A stretch of DNA of 58,326 bases from Streptomyces sp. NBRC 110611 (GTDB lineage Bacteria; Actinomycetota; Actinomycetes; Streptomycetales; Streptomycetaceae), in assembly GCF_001590865.1 (NCBI RefSeq), contig NZ_BBUY01000001.1:842675-901000 (forward strand), in the 5' to 3' direction. The position numbers and the translations under genes were made by a program. Position 1 is the first letter of the stretch. Every line of letters starts with the position of its first letter. The notes below the pieces were generated by a model that had not been told where the DNA came from, made no database searches, and worked only from the letters and a program-made list of their open reading frames with translations. Positions 45,051 through 54,191 of this stretch are shown one piece after another.

Positions 45051-46504
45051 CGTTGCTCTTCCTCCTCGGCGGCGGGCAACGCCGCCCGCACCAGCCAGAC
45101 TCTGCCGTCCGGCCCGTTCCGCGGACCGGCCTCGAACGCCCCGCCCAGCAGGGCGATCCGCTCCCGCATACCGACCAGGCCGCTGCCGGAGCCGGGGGCG
45201 CGGGGGCCGGGCCGGTCGGCGTAGGGGCTGCGGACGGTGACGCTGAGCGCGCCCCCGCGCTCATGGGCGATCCGCACCCGTACCTCGCCCGGTGCGGCGT
45301 GTTTGAGCGCGTTGGTCAGCGATTCCTGGACGATGCGGTACGCGGCGAGCCCGGCCGGGGAGGCCGGCCCGGGGTCGCCGCCCCGCCGCTCCTCCGGCTC
45401 CCGCCGCTCCTCCGGCTCCCGCCGCTCCTCCGGCTCCCGCCGCTCCTCCGGCTCCCGCCGCTCATCCGGCTCCCGCTGCTCGTCCGGCTCCCGCTGTTCC
45501 TCGGGCCCCTGCCGCTTCTCCGGCCCGCGCCGCTCGTCCGGCTCCCGCCCGTCCGTGCGGCGGGCGTCGTCCAGGACGAAGGTCAGCCCGCTGCCCGCGC
45601 CGTTCGCCCGGGCCTGGGCGATCAGCGCCGCCAGCCCGTCCAGGGACGGCGTCACGGCCGGCCCCTCCGCGTGCGCCTTCGGGTCCCGCAACAGCCCGAT
45701 GAGGCGCCGCATTTCGGCCAGGCCCTGCACACTGTTCTGGCGGATCACCCCGAGCGCCTCACGGGTCGCCGCCGGGTCGTCGATGGACTGTGCGGCGGTG
45801 GCGTGGATGGCGATCGCGGACAGGTGGTTGGCGACCAGGTCGTGCAGCTCACGGGCCATCCGGGCGCGCTCACCGGCCACCGCCTGGGCGCGGTCCATCT
45901 CGGCCAGCAGCGCGATCCGTTCGGCGCGCAGTCGGGCGGACTGCGCGGCGTCGCGGTGGTTACGGATGATCAGGCCGGTCCACGCCGGGGCGATGGTGAT
46001 CACTGCGATGGCGATGACGACCACCACCACCTGCGGGTTCCGCCAGAGTGCGGTGAGGGTGACGGCCGCCGCGACGGTCACCAGGACCGAGTGCACGAGA
46101 ATGTGCCGGGCCGCGCGCGCCGGGCCGTAGAGCACCGCCGCGTAGATCACGTCGGTGAACATCACGACCGTGGCGACGAGTGTGCCGGTGCAGAAGTCCA
46201 GCGCGAGCGCCGGCACCGCTACGGCCAGCGCGGTCATCGGGGCCGTACGGCGCAGCAGCTCCGCCCCCGCCATCGCGGTGAGCGCGGCCAGCGTCAGCGA
46301 GGGCGGCAGCCCCAGCCGCGGCGGTCCGCCGTGCAGATCCAGCGACCAGAGCAGCAGCCCGGTGAGCAGCCCGCCGACCGCGACGAGCACATCGAGCCAG
46401 TGCGGCCGGGTGAGGGCGGCGCGGGGTCTGTCGGTCACCCCTCCATGAAACACGGCTCCATGACACACGGCCGCAGGGCCCTGCCGCGGCCATGTCCGCG
46501 TCAT
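45047..46504 (-). CDS. NarL-type sensor histidine kinase with EPEERR repeats
   Basis: This 485-residue kinase has several N-terminal membrane helices, a HisKA_3 domain with phospho-acceptor His in RELHDLVANHLSAIAIHA, and an HATPase domain (YRIVQESLTNALKHA, GSGSGLVGMRERI). Immediately before the N-box, residues about 318-373 are an array of nine hexapeptides of the EPEERR type, an unusual charged insertion at the edge of the ATP-binding domain. ATG 46504 is chosen because GGGAGG lies seven bases upstream. The partner regulator follows. Confidence 0.93.
   Translation of the reverse strand: MTRTWPRQGPAAVCHGAVFHGGVTDRPRAALTRPHWLDVLVAVGGLLTGLLLWSLDLHGGPPRLGLPPSLTLAALTAMAGAELLRRTAPMTALAVAVPALALDFCTGTLVATVVMFTDVIYAAVLYGPARAARHILVHSVLVTVAAAVTLTALWRNPQVVVVVIAIAVITIAPAWTGLIIRNHRDAAQSARLRAERIALLAEMDRAQAVAGERARMARELHDLVANHLSAIAIHATAAQSIDDPAATREALGVIRQNSVQGLAEMRRLIGLLRDPKAHAEGPAVTPSLDGLAALIAQARANGAGSGLTFVLDDARRTDGREPDERRGPEKRQGPEEQREPDEQREPDERREPEERREPEERREPEERREPEERRGGDPGPASPAGLAAYRIVQESLTNALKHAAPGEVRVRIAHERGGALSVTVRSPYADRPGPRAPGSGSGLVGMRERIALLGGAFEAGPRNGPDGRVWLVRAALPAAEEEEQR
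45385..45550. repeat. 18-bp coding tandem repeat, about nine copies
   Basis: The unit CTCCTCCGGCTCCCGCCG encodes EPEERR on the minus strand. The central four copies are almost identical and the flanking ones are diverged, which suggests recent expansion inside the kinase gene. Confidence 0.9.
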
Positions 46505-46610
46505 CCCCGCACCTCCCGCGCTACATCGAAAGATGCAGTCCCGGATCGTCATCTGCGACGACGTTCCGGCCGGAAGCCGCTGGGAACCTTGAGGTGTCCG
46601 GAGGCGTTCG

Positions 46611-46680
46611 CCGGAAGGCCCGGAAGGCCCGGAAGGCCCGGAAGGCCCGGAAGGCCCGGAAGGCCCGGAAGGCCCGGAAA
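46611..46680. repeat. 9-bp tandem repeat, nearly eight perfect copies
   Basis: CCGGAAGGC is repeated head to tail without mismatch in the gap between the divergent kinase and membrane-protein genes. It lies 30 bp before the membrane protein's ribosome site. Copy number is likely to vary between strains. Confidence 0.92.
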
Positions 46681-46719
46681 CCCGTGAAGAAGCCCCTGAA
46701 GCCCAGATAGGAGAGAGCC

Positions 46720-47307
46720 GTGGTCGTCGCGCTGATCATCGCCTGTGAGGTGGGCTTCTGGGTGCTGCTGGTGGCCGGCCTGGCGCTGCGGTACCTGGCA
46801 CGGATGCCGCGCACCGGCGCGGCGGTGCTGCTGACCGAGCCGCTGCTGGAGCTGGTCCTGCTGGTCGTCACCGCGATCGACCTGAAGAACGGCGCCGCCG
46901 CGGACTGGAAGCACGGTCTGGCGGCCCTCTACATCGGCTTCACCGTCGCCTACGGCCACTACATGATCAAGTGGGCCGACGGACACTTCCTGCACCGCTT
47001 CGCAGGCGGCCCGCCGCCGGTCAGGCCGCCGAAGTACGGCCTGCCCCGGGCCAGGCACGAGCTGCGGCTCTGGCTGCGGACGCTGCTGGGGATGGCCGTC
47101 GCGGCCGCCCTGCTCCAGGCCGCCATCTGGTACGTCGGCGAGGATGGCGACGCCGCCTCGCTGCGCGCCACGCAGGGCGCCGCGGCCCGCATCCTGCTCG
47201 TCCACGGTGTGATCACCGCTACCTACTTCATCTGGCGGAAGAAGGAGCCGGCGCGGCCCGCCGCCACGGGGCAGGCGGACCTGCCGCCGCGGAAGACCCT
47301 GCGCTGA
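46720..47307 (+). CDS. predicted integral membrane protein
   Basis: This 195-residue protein has about four hydrophobic segments (ALIIACEVGFWVLLVAGLAL, LLTEPLLELVLLVVTAIDL, GLAALYIGFTVAYGHYMI and LLGMAVAAALLQAAIWYV) and a polar tail. I do not recognise a named family. GTG 46720 follows TAGGAGAG. It converges on the adenosyltransferase gene with eight bases between stops. Its upstream region holds the 9-bp repeat, so expression may depend on repeat number. Confidence 0.8.
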   Translation: MVVALIIACEVGFWVLLVAGLALRYLARMPRTGAAVLLTEPLLELVLLVVTAIDLKNGAAADWKHGLAALYIGFTVAYGHYMIKWADGHFLHRFAGGPPPVRPPKYGLPRARHELRLWLRTLLGMAVAAALLQAAIWYVGEDGDAASLRATQGAAARILLVHGVITATYFIWRKKEPARPAATGQADLPPRKTLR

Positions 47308-47315
47308 GGGGCCCC

Positions 47316-47888
47316 TCAGCGTTCTCCGCCCGGTACCCACAGCACGTCCCCGACCTCCTTGTTCGCCGTCCTGGCCAGGATGAACAGGAGGTCGGAGAGG
47401 CGGTTGAGGTAGGTGGCGGTGAGCGGGTTCATCGTGTCGCTGTGTTCCTCGAAGGCGGCCCAGGTGGCGCGCTCGGCACGGCGGACGACCGTACAGGCCT
47501 GGTGGAGCAGGGCCGCGCCGGGCGTGCCGCCGGGGAGGATGAAGCTGCGCAGCTTCTCCAGGTCCGCGAGGAAGCGGTCGCAGTCGGCCTCCAGTTTGTC
47601 GATGTAGCTCTGCTCGACCCGCAGCGGCGGGAACTCGGGGTTCTCCACCACCGGTGTCGACAGGTCCGCACCGACGTCGAAGAGATCGTTCTGCACCCGC
47701 AGCAGCACCGCGGCGACCTCCTCCGGCAGCGAACCGAGCGCCAGGGCCACCCCGATCGCCGCGTTGGCCTCGTTGGCGTCCGCGTACGCCGCGATCCGCG
47801 CATCGGTCTTGGCGGTACGGCTCATATCTCCCAGGGCGGTGGTGCCCTTGTCGCCCGTGCGGGTGTAGATACGCGTCAGATTCACCAT
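47316..47888 (-). CDS. cob(I)alamin adenosyltransferase (PduO/MMAB type)
   Basis: This 190-residue enzyme transfers the adenosyl group of ATP to cob(I)alamin to make coenzyme B12. It has the ATP-binding N-terminus IYTRTGDKGTTALGDMSR, DANEANAAIG, and FILPGGTPGAALLHQACTVVRRAER with the conserved Arg pair. ATG 47888 is used; the longer frame is discarded. No B12-dependent enzyme is encoded in the window. Confidence 0.95.
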   Translation of the reverse strand: MVNLTRIYTRTGDKGTTALGDMSRTAKTDARIAAYADANEANAAIGVALALGSLPEEVAAVLLRVQNDLFDVGADLSTPVVENPEFPPLRVEQSYIDKLEADCDRFLADLEKLRSFILPGGTPGAALLHQACTVVRRAERATWAAFEEHSDTMNPLTATYLNRLSDLLFILARTANKEVGDVLWVPGGER

Positions 47889-48160
47889 AAGAGCGAGCCT
47901 ACGCCGCGGCTCTCCGAAAGGCCCGCGCCGGCCACCGCGGCCCGCACCGCACAACTCGCTCCCGCTGCCGGGAACTCGGCGAGCGACGAGGGGGCCCGGC
48001 TCTCCGGTCCGCGCGGCGATGCCCGGGAGAACGGGAAGCGGGAACAGGAAGCAGTGACGCGCATCTCTAACCCGCCCACGTGCCGCCCGCGACCGCTAAC
48101 GTCAGCGGGAGACCGACAGACCAACAGGCTTTCAAATGCACAGGGTGTGAGGGGACAGCA

Positions 48161-49009
48161 GTGGCAAAGAAGCTCGCCGTCATCGGGGCCGGACTGATGG
48201 GGTCCGGTATCGCGCAGGTCTCCGCCCAGGCGGGCTGGGACGTGGTCCTCCGCGATGTGACGGACGAGGCGCTGGCCCGTGGGAAGGGCGGCATCGAGGC
48301 CTCGTACGAGAAGTTCGTCTCGAAGGGGAAGCTGGCGGCGGCCGACGCCGAGCGGGCGCTGGCCCGGATCACCACCACGACCGACCTGGAGGCCGCGGCG
48401 GACGCCGATATCGTCGTCGAGGCGGTCTTCGAGCGGATCGAGATCAAGCGGGAGATCTTCCAGGCGCTGGACAAGCTGGTCAAGGACGAGGCCGTACTGG
48501 CCTCCAACACGTCCGCCATCCCGATCACCAAGATCGCCGCGGCCACCTCCCGCCCGGAGCGGGTCGTGGGTACGCACTTCTTCTCGCCGGTGCCGATGAT
48601 GCAGCTGTGCGAGCTGGTCCGGGGCTACAAGACCAGTGACGAAACCCTGGCGACGGCGCGGCAGTTCGCCGAGAGCACCGGCAAGACCTGTGTCGTCGTC
48701 AACCGCGACGTGGCCGGCTTCGTCACCACCCGGCTGATCTCGGCGCTGGTCGTCGAGGCCGCCAAGCTCTACGAATCCGGTGTGGCCAGCGCCGAGGACA
48801 TCGACACCGCCTGCAAGTTGGGCTTCGGCCACGCGATGGGGCCGCTGGCCACCGCCGACCTGACGGGTGTCGACATCCTGCTGCACGCCACCGACAACAT
48901 CTACACCGAGTCCCAGGACGAGAAGTTCGCCCCGCCGGAGATCATGCGGCGGATGGTCGACGCGGGTGACATCGGGCGCAAGAGTGGGCAGGGCTTCTAC
49001 GAGCACTGA
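48161..49009 (+). CDS. 3-hydroxybutyryl-CoA dehydrogenase
   Basis: This 282-residue NAD(P)-binding enzyme has VIGAGLMGSGIAQ, the FERIEIKREIF region, catalytic His in GTHFFSPVPMM, and the C-terminal domain with VNRDVAGFVTTRL and GPLATADLTGVD. It interconverts acetoacetyl-CoA and 3-hydroxybutyryl-CoA, in butyrate metabolism or in supply of ethylmalonyl-CoA pathway units. GTG 48161 follows GAGGGGA. It stands alone. Confidence 0.95.
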   Translation: MAKKLAVIGAGLMGSGIAQVSAQAGWDVVLRDVTDEALARGKGGIEASYEKFVSKGKLAAADAERALARITTTTDLEAAADADIVVEAVFERIEIKREIFQALDKLVKDEAVLASNTSAIPITKIAAATSRPERVVGTHFFSPVPMMQLCELVRGYKTSDETLATARQFAESTGKTCVVVNRDVAGFVTTRLISALVVEAAKLYESGVASAEDIDTACKLGFGHAMGPLATADLTGVDILLHATDNIYTESQDEKFAPPEIMRRMVDAGDIGRKSGQGFYEH

Positions 49010-49181
49010 ACCCGGCGGCCGGGGCCGGCGCTGATACCGCGTCAGGGCGGACGGGCCCGATCGGATCACCCGGTGGGGTGAAATGCGGTACCGGTTCGCT
49101 TACAGGCGGCAACTTCGCCGCGTGAGAGGCAGTCAGATCTGTAGACGTCCATGCACGAACCCATGACACAGGGGAGCGCAT

Positions 49182-49505
49182 ATGCACATCAGGGGCGACC
49201 ACGCCGAGCTGGTCGTCGAGGGCCGCCTCGACGTGCGCAGCGCGGCGGACGCCCGCACGGCCCTGCACACCGCCGTCGACTCCGGCCGGGGTGATCTGGT
49301 GCTGGACCTCACCGAGCTGCATTCCTGGGACGCCACCGGCCTCGGTGTGATCATGGGGGCACACCGCCGGGCCGGCCGGGTCAACCGCAGGCTGGTACTG
49401 CGCGGTGTGCCGCCCCAGATGCAGCGACTGCTGGTCGCCACCCGGCTGCACCGCATCCTCGCCATCGAGGGCGGTATCGAAGCTGAATCGCTTCCTCGGG
49501 TGTGA
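49182..49505 (+). CDS. STAS-domain anti-sigma-factor antagonist-like protein
   Basis: This 107-residue protein is a single STAS domain (LVVEGRLDVRSAADARTALH, LVLDLTELHSWDATGLGVIMGAHR). In SpoIIAA- and BldG-type antagonists a serine in D-S-S/T-G is phosphorylated by an anti-sigma kinase; here the segment is D50-A51-T52-G53, so one position is Ala and phosphorylation, if any, would be on T52. No anti-sigma gene is adjacent. A weak GGGGAG lies upstream of ATG 49182. Confidence 0.88.
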   Translation: MHIRGDHAELVVEGRLDVRSAADARTALHTAVDSGRGDLVLDLTELHSWDATGLGVIMGAHRRAGRVNRRLVLRGVPPQMQRLLVATRLHRILAIEGGIEAESLPRV

Positions 49506-49953
49506 ACAAGGGGTCCACCGGGTGTGAACGCGGCGGTGGACGGCGGCGGGGCCGCCTTCCGGCGGACACGCCGTAACCGGAGAAGATGCGGTAAATCGCG
49601 CGATCTCGGTCAATTCCGGGCGTTCCGGTCAGTGCCCGCCCCCGGTGGTGCACCGTCCCGCTTCCGGGGCTAGGGTGCGGTTCCCGCCCGTATGCCATCA
49701 TCCGCGGCGGGCACCGGACCAGACGCGACAGCGGAGGGCGCCCCAGGCCCGGTCGCCACCCTCCCGTCCGCCCCGCGACGCCTGGCACGGCCCCCACGCC
49801 CGAACGGCCCGCGGAACCCCGCGGCGGAGTGCACCGGACACCGCGGGGCCCGCCCTCCGGGCGGACGACGGGAGGGTGACGACAGGACCTGGCCGGCGGA
49901 GTGCGGACGGCCGGAGCGCACTTCGGCACAGCACATCTCTGGGAGCTTGCAGC
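49506..49953. other. intergenic region with promoter candidate, no gene seen
   Basis: TAGGGT (49671-49676) matches the vegetative -10 consensus and would give the next gene a leader of about 270 bases. I see no ORF with an SD or protein-like composition in this 448-bp gap. Confidence 0.45.
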
Positions 49954-52593
49954 ATGGACCCGAACACCCACCGGGGACCCGAGGAGTACGGCGAGCAGGG
50001 CGACCCCGCCGAGCCCCCGGCCTCCGCGTTCGGCGGCGCGCAGGGCGGCTCCGGCGGGCCCGCCCGCGTCGTCCGGCTCGTCTCCGGGAACTACCTCGTC
50101 ACCGTCAACCCCGTCGACGGCAGCGAGATAGAACCCTGCCCGCCCGGAGAGCGCCCCGCGCTCCCCGCCAAGCTCGGTCCGCAGGAGCGCGCCGCGGCCG
50201 CCCGCGCCGTGGCGCCCCCGCTGCCCCCTGGACCGCCCGGTTCCGCCCCGTACGACGCTCCGCTCGAGGAGCGCACCGAGGACACCGAGCGCCTGGTCCG
50301 GCTGCTCTCCCGCGGCCGCTCGGTACGCCTCACCGGCCCGTCCGGCTCCGGCCGCACCCGGCTGCTGGACGCCGTCGCCACCGCCTGTGCCGGAGTCGCC
50401 CCCGACGGGGTGGTCCGGCTCTCCGGCTACCACCGCACCGCCACCGACCTGCTGTACGCGCTGTTCACCGCGGTGTACCGGGCCCCGCAGCACCGCCCGG
50501 ACCGGCCCGAGCTGCTGCGCTTGGTCGCCGGCATCGGCGCGATCGTCGTCCTGGACGACCTGGAGTTCGGCGGCGCCGCGCTGGACGAGCTGCTCGACGC
50601 CACACCCGAGTGCGCCTTCCTGATCGCCGCCACCCCCGACGTCGCGGCCCCCAGCCCCGGCTCGCACCTCGAAGAGATCTTCCTCGGCGGTATCGGCCGG
50701 GCCGGCTGCACCCGGCTCCTGGAGCGGGCCGTGGACCGGCCGCTCACCGACGACGAGGAGGCCTGGGCCGCCGACCTCTGGTTCGAGTCCGAAGGGCTGC
50801 CGCTGCGGTTCGTCCAGGCCGCCGCCCTGCTGCGGCAGCGCGAGCGGCAGCGCGGCGGATCCGGCGCCCTCGACGACGGGTACGGACTCTTCCCCGAGGA
50901 GACGCCGGAGACGGCGCAGCGGGCGGCGGACGGCCCGCAGGACGCCACACCGGACGGGGACGACGGTCCGCCGGAGCCGCCACTGCCGTCCCTCGGCGAG
51001 GCCGCCGCGCCCGCCCCGCTGCTCGCCTCCCGGCTGAGCGACGCCGCCCGGGAGACCCTGCGCTTCGCCGTCGCGCTCGGCGGTGACCTGCCCCACCAGG
51101 CGCACCTGCCGGCCCTCACCCAGGACACCCACGCCGACGCCGCCCTCGGCGAGCTGCTGGCCTGCGGCCTGATCACGCCGGTGGCCGGCCATTACCGGCT
51201 CGCCGCCACCGTCCAGGACCAGCTGACCGGCGCCGGCTACGCCGAGGACGCCGGCACCCGGGCGCACACCGCCGCCCAGCACTACGCCTGGTGGGCCGGC
51301 CACCCCTCGGTCACCCCGGAGCGGGCCGCCGCCGAGGCCGATGTGGCGCTGGCCGCGATGGGCGTCCTGACCGGCAGCCGGGAGGGCGGGCACGCCAGCG
51401 CGGCCGTGCTGCTCGCCCGTACGGCCGCCCCCGCGTTCGCCGCGGCGCTGCACTGGAGCGCCTGGGAGCGCGCCCTGCGGTACGGCCAGGAGGCCGCGCG
51501 GCTGGCCGGTGAGGTCGCCGAGGAGGCCTACTTCCACCACGAGCTGGGGGTGCTGGCGCTGTGCACCGGCAGCCTCGACCGGGCCCGGGCCGAGCTGGAG
51601 GCGTCCATCGGACTGCGCGGTGTGCTCTCCGACCGCGACGGCGCGGTGGCCGGGCGGCGGGCGCTGGCGCTGGTCACCGACCGCGCGCGGGCCGCTTCGG
51701 CGGTCACCACGGCCGTGCCGCAGGTCGCCGCGGCGGCCGCCGGCACCCGGCAGCCGGACGTCCCCAAGGGCCTGGACGCGCCGACGGGCCCGCAGGCCGC
51801 CTCGCCCGACGCGGTGTCGACCGCCAAGCTGCGGGCCGCGGGCGCGGCGGACACCGCGGAACTGGCCGCCGTCCGGGATGCCGGCCGGACTTCCGACGCC
51901 ACCACGGCCCTCCCGGCCGTCGGCGGCACCGGCAAGGGCGGCAGCCACAAGGCGGCCGGCAAGCGGGCGTTCGGCGGGACCGCCCGCCGCAACCTCGTGG
52001 CCGCGGGCGCCGGCGCGCTGCTGGTGGCCGTCCTCGGCACGGTCGTCACCCTCGGCCTGACCTCCGACGGCGATGACGCCGGCTCCGACAACAAGGTCAT
52101 CACCGAGCAGACCACGGAGGACAGCGCCACCCCGGACCCGTCGACCGGCAAGCCCGACGACGGCACCGACCGGCCCTCGGCCCGTCCCGGCACCACCCGC
52201 CCCGGCAGCCCGGCCCGCACCGGCGGCCCGTCCCCGTCCCCCAGCGCCCCCGCGACCGGCGACGCGCCGACCGACCCGAGCACCCGGCCGACGAGCCCCA
52301 CGGCCCGCCCGACCGGCCGGCCGACCCGCCCCACCCCGCCGACCGACGAGCCGACCGACCCGACGCCGACCGACGAGCCCACGGACCCCACGCCGACGGA
52401 CGAGCCCACCGACCCGACGCCGACCGACGAGCCCACGGACAAGCCCACCGACAAACCGACGACGCAGAGCCCCTCGGAGAGCGCCGTCGCGTCCTCGGCC
52501 GGTGACCCGTCCGTCGGCGGCTCCTCGGTCGGCGGCTCCCCGGACGGCGCGGGCCCGGCCTCGGGTACGCAGGAGAGCGCCCCGGCCGCCTGA
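49954..52593 (+). CDS. membrane-anchored P-loop ATPase-like protein with Pro/Thr-rich extracellular tail
   Basis: This 879-residue protein has a short N-terminal region, then a STAND/AAA-like nucleotide-binding domain with GPSGSGRT at residues 128-135 and Walker B IVVLDDLEF. Helical regions like TPR follow to about residue 580 (HHELGVLALCTGSLDRARAE), then a linker, one transmembrane helix (LVAAGAGALLVAVLGTVVTLG, about 680-700), and an outside tail rich in Pro, Thr, Ser with four PTDEPTDPT-type repeats. The Walker Lys is replaced by Arg134, so ATP hydrolysis is uncertain. GGGAG precedes ATG 49954. A strong terminator follows. Function unknown. Confidence 0.85.
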   Translation: MDPNTHRGPEEYGEQGDPAEPPASAFGGAQGGSGGPARVVRLVSGNYLVTVNPVDGSEIEPCPPGERPALPAKLGPQERAAAARAVAPPLPPGPPGSAPYDAPLEERTEDTERLVRLLSRGRSVRLTGPSGSGRTRLLDAVATACAGVAPDGVVRLSGYHRTATDLLYALFTAVYRAPQHRPDRPELLRLVAGIGAIVVLDDLEFGGAALDELLDATPECAFLIAATPDVAAPSPGSHLEEIFLGGIGRAGCTRLLERAVDRPLTDDEEAWAADLWFESEGLPLRFVQAAALLRQRERQRGGSGALDDGYGLFPEETPETAQRAADGPQDATPDGDDGPPEPPLPSLGEAAAPAPLLASRLSDAARETLRFAVALGGDLPHQAHLPALTQDTHADAALGELLACGLITPVAGHYRLAATVQDQLTGAGYAEDAGTRAHTAAQHYAWWAGHPSVTPERAAAEADVALAAMGVLTGSREGGHASAAVLLARTAAPAFAAALHWSAWERALRYGQEAARLAGEVAEEAYFHHELGVLALCTGSLDRARAELEASIGLRGVLSDRDGAVAGRRALALVTDRARAASAVTTAVPQVAAAAAGTRQPDVPKGLDAPTGPQAASPDAVSTAKLRAAGAADTAELAAVRDAGRTSDATTALPAVGGTGKGGSHKAAGKRAFGGTARRNLVAAGAGALLVAVLGTVVTLGLTSDGDDAGSDNKVITEQTTEDSATPDPSTGKPDDGTDRPSARPGTTRPGSPARTGGPSPSPSAPATGDAPTDPSTRPTSPTARPTGRPTRPTPPTDEPTDPTPTDEPTDPTPTDEPTDPTPTDEPTDKPTDKPTTQSPSESAVASSAGDPSVGGSSVGGSPDGAGPASGTQESAPAA

Positions 52594-52625
52594 CGCCCCG
52601 GCACGGCACCACAAACGCACCCCAG

Positions 52626-52672
52626 CACAGCGCGACGGCCCGGTCCGGGAAGGACCGGGCCGTCGCGCTGTG
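52626..52672 (+). terminator. intrinsic terminator after the P-loop protein gene
   Basis: A 19-bp perfect stem (CAGCGCGACGGCCCGGTCC at 52628-52646 with 52652-52670) extends by two more pairs and has a five-base loop. It lies 33 bases past the stop and could serve both strands. Confidence 0.9.
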
Positions 52673-52736
52673 TGACGCCGTGTCGGCCATGCCGTTGTTG
52701 CCGTGCTGCCGCGCGCCGTCCCGCCGGCCGGCCGGG

Positions 52737-53399
52737 TCAGAACAGGCGGAGCTTGTCGTCCTCGATGCCGCGCAGCGCGTCGTAGTCCAGGACGACACAG
52801 CCGATACCCCGGTCGGTGGCCAGCACCCGGGCCTGCGGCTTGATCTCCTGCGCTGCGAAGACGCCCTTGACCGGGGCCAAGTGCGGGTCGCGGTTGAGGA
52901 GTTCGAGATAGCGGGTGAGCTGCTCGACCCCGTCGATCTCACCGCGGCGCTTGATCTCGACCGCGACGGTCTGGCTGTCGGCGTCCCGGCACAAGATATC
53001 CACCGGGCCAATGGCAGTGGGGTATTCACGCCGAATCAGGGAGTAGCCCTCGCCGAGGGTCTCGATCCGGTCGGCGAGCAGCTCCTGGAGGTGGGCCTCC
53101 ACCCCGTCCTTGATCAGCCCCGGGTCGACGCCGAGCTCGTGCGACGAGTCGTGCACGACCTCCTCCAGGGTGATGATGAGCTTCTCGCCGCCCTTGTTCT
53201 CCACCGTCCACACGCTGCCGTCGCCCTCCTTGAGGGTGCAGGGCGGGGACATCCAATTCAGGGGTTTGTAGGCCCGGTCGTCGGCGTGGACGGAGACGGA
53301 GCCATCCGCCTTCACCAGGATGAGACGGAGGGCGGACGGCAGGTGGGCGGTGAGCCGGCCCGCGTAGTCCACGGAGCAGCGGGCGATGACGAGACGCAT
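52737..53399 (-). CDS. nucS: mismatch endonuclease NucS
   Basis: This 220-residue DUF91-family nuclease is the actinobacterial mismatch-repair enzyme that replaces MutS/MutL, cutting both strands at certain mispairs. The nuclease motif is visible: [10 protein letters not shown] (catalytic Asp), then VAVEIKRRG (Glu and Lys). The N-terminal half is the DNA-binding domain ([13 protein letters not shown]). ATG 53399 is used. It converges on the upstream gene and shares its terminator region. Confidence 0.95.
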   Translation of the reverse strand: MRLVIARCSVDYAGRLTAHLPSALRLILVKADGSVSVHADDRAYKPLNWMSPPCTLKEGDGSVWTVENKGGEKLIITLEEVVHDSSHELGVDPGLIKDGVEAHLQELLADRIETLGEGYSLIRREYPTAIGPVDILCRDADSQTVAVEIKRRGEIDGVEQLTRYLELLNRDPHLAPVKGVFAAQEIKPQARVLATDRGIGCVVLDYDALRGIEDDKLRLF

Positions 53400-53679
53400 G
53401 GTGCGCCACGCTACTCGACCGGGGGCCCGCTGCGCGATTCGGCCGGTTCCCGGGGGCCCGTGACGGCCCGGGGCGCCACGGGGAGCGGCGTTACGGCGGA
53501 AATCGCCGCAGCCCAGGCGCTCGCCATTGGCCGGTTGTATGTGCAATCTCCTGGTGCAGGCCTCTTGCGCGGCATACGGTTGACGCGGGGGGTTGTGAGG
53601 CGAACACGCTGCGTCGCGGACTCCCCAGTCCCGTCCCTAGGCCCTGTCCGTCCCGACGGGGCCGCGAGAGGAGAACCTC

Positions 53680-54072
53680 ATGTCGCTCGACGTCTCACCG
53701 GCCCTCCTCGAACAGGCCGAGCGAGGCGAGGTCGACGAAGCCGCTTTTGTCGACTGCGTCCGGAACTCCCTGCCTTACGCATGGGGGATGATCAGCTCTC
53801 TGGTGGCACAGCTGAAGGTGGACGGCGGAGACTTCGCCGACAATCAGACGCCGCCGCCGGACGAGCAGGCGCGCGGCCAGCTGCTGCGCGCGCTGGCGAG
53901 TGACGCGATCCGTGGTTCGCTGGAGCGGCACTTCGGTGTGCGGCTCGCCTTCCAGAACTGTCACCGGGTCGCGGTCTTCCCGCTCGACCCGGTGGTGGAC
54001 GACCGCCTGGCCAAGTTCACCTCGATCCGGGGCCAGCTGCTGAACCAGTCGCCCGAACTCCGCGACTGCTGA
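53680..54072 (+). CDS. SCO5389-family conserved protein
   Basis: This 130-residue acidic protein (LLEQAERGEVDEAAFVDCVR, SLPYAWGMISSLVAQLKVDG, FQNCHRVAVFPLDPVVDDRL) is conserved in streptomycetes as the SCO5389 family; function is unknown. AGGAGA lies upstream of ATG 53680. It stands alone between nucS and the LLM oxidoreductase. TTGACG at about 53579 could be a -35, but no matching -10 is clear. Confidence 0.85.
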   Translation: MSLDVSPALLEQAERGEVDEAAFVDCVRNSLPYAWGMISSLVAQLKVDGGDFADNQTPPPDEQARGQLLRALASDAIRGSLERHFGVRLAFQNCHRVAVFPLDPVVDDRLAKFTSIRGQLLNQSPELRDC

Positions 54073-54191
54073 GGGGGGTTGCTGCCGCTGCGTACGAGGA
54101 GTAGGGCGCGCTCCTCCACGATGTGCCAGCGGCAGCACACCGTGCCGCCGACGCCACCACCCGGACGGCCACCCGCCCTCCGTACCGGGCG

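Noticed and set aside
46594..46710. KAR/ARK repeat peptide resembling a histone-H1-like protein
   Set aside because: It is only a translation of the 9-bp tandem repeat; no start signal and too short.
49381..52620. 1079-codon open frame on the minus strand
   Set aside because: It is the antisense shadow of the P-loop protein gene; composition is Gly/Arg-rich and it has no ribosome site or domain.
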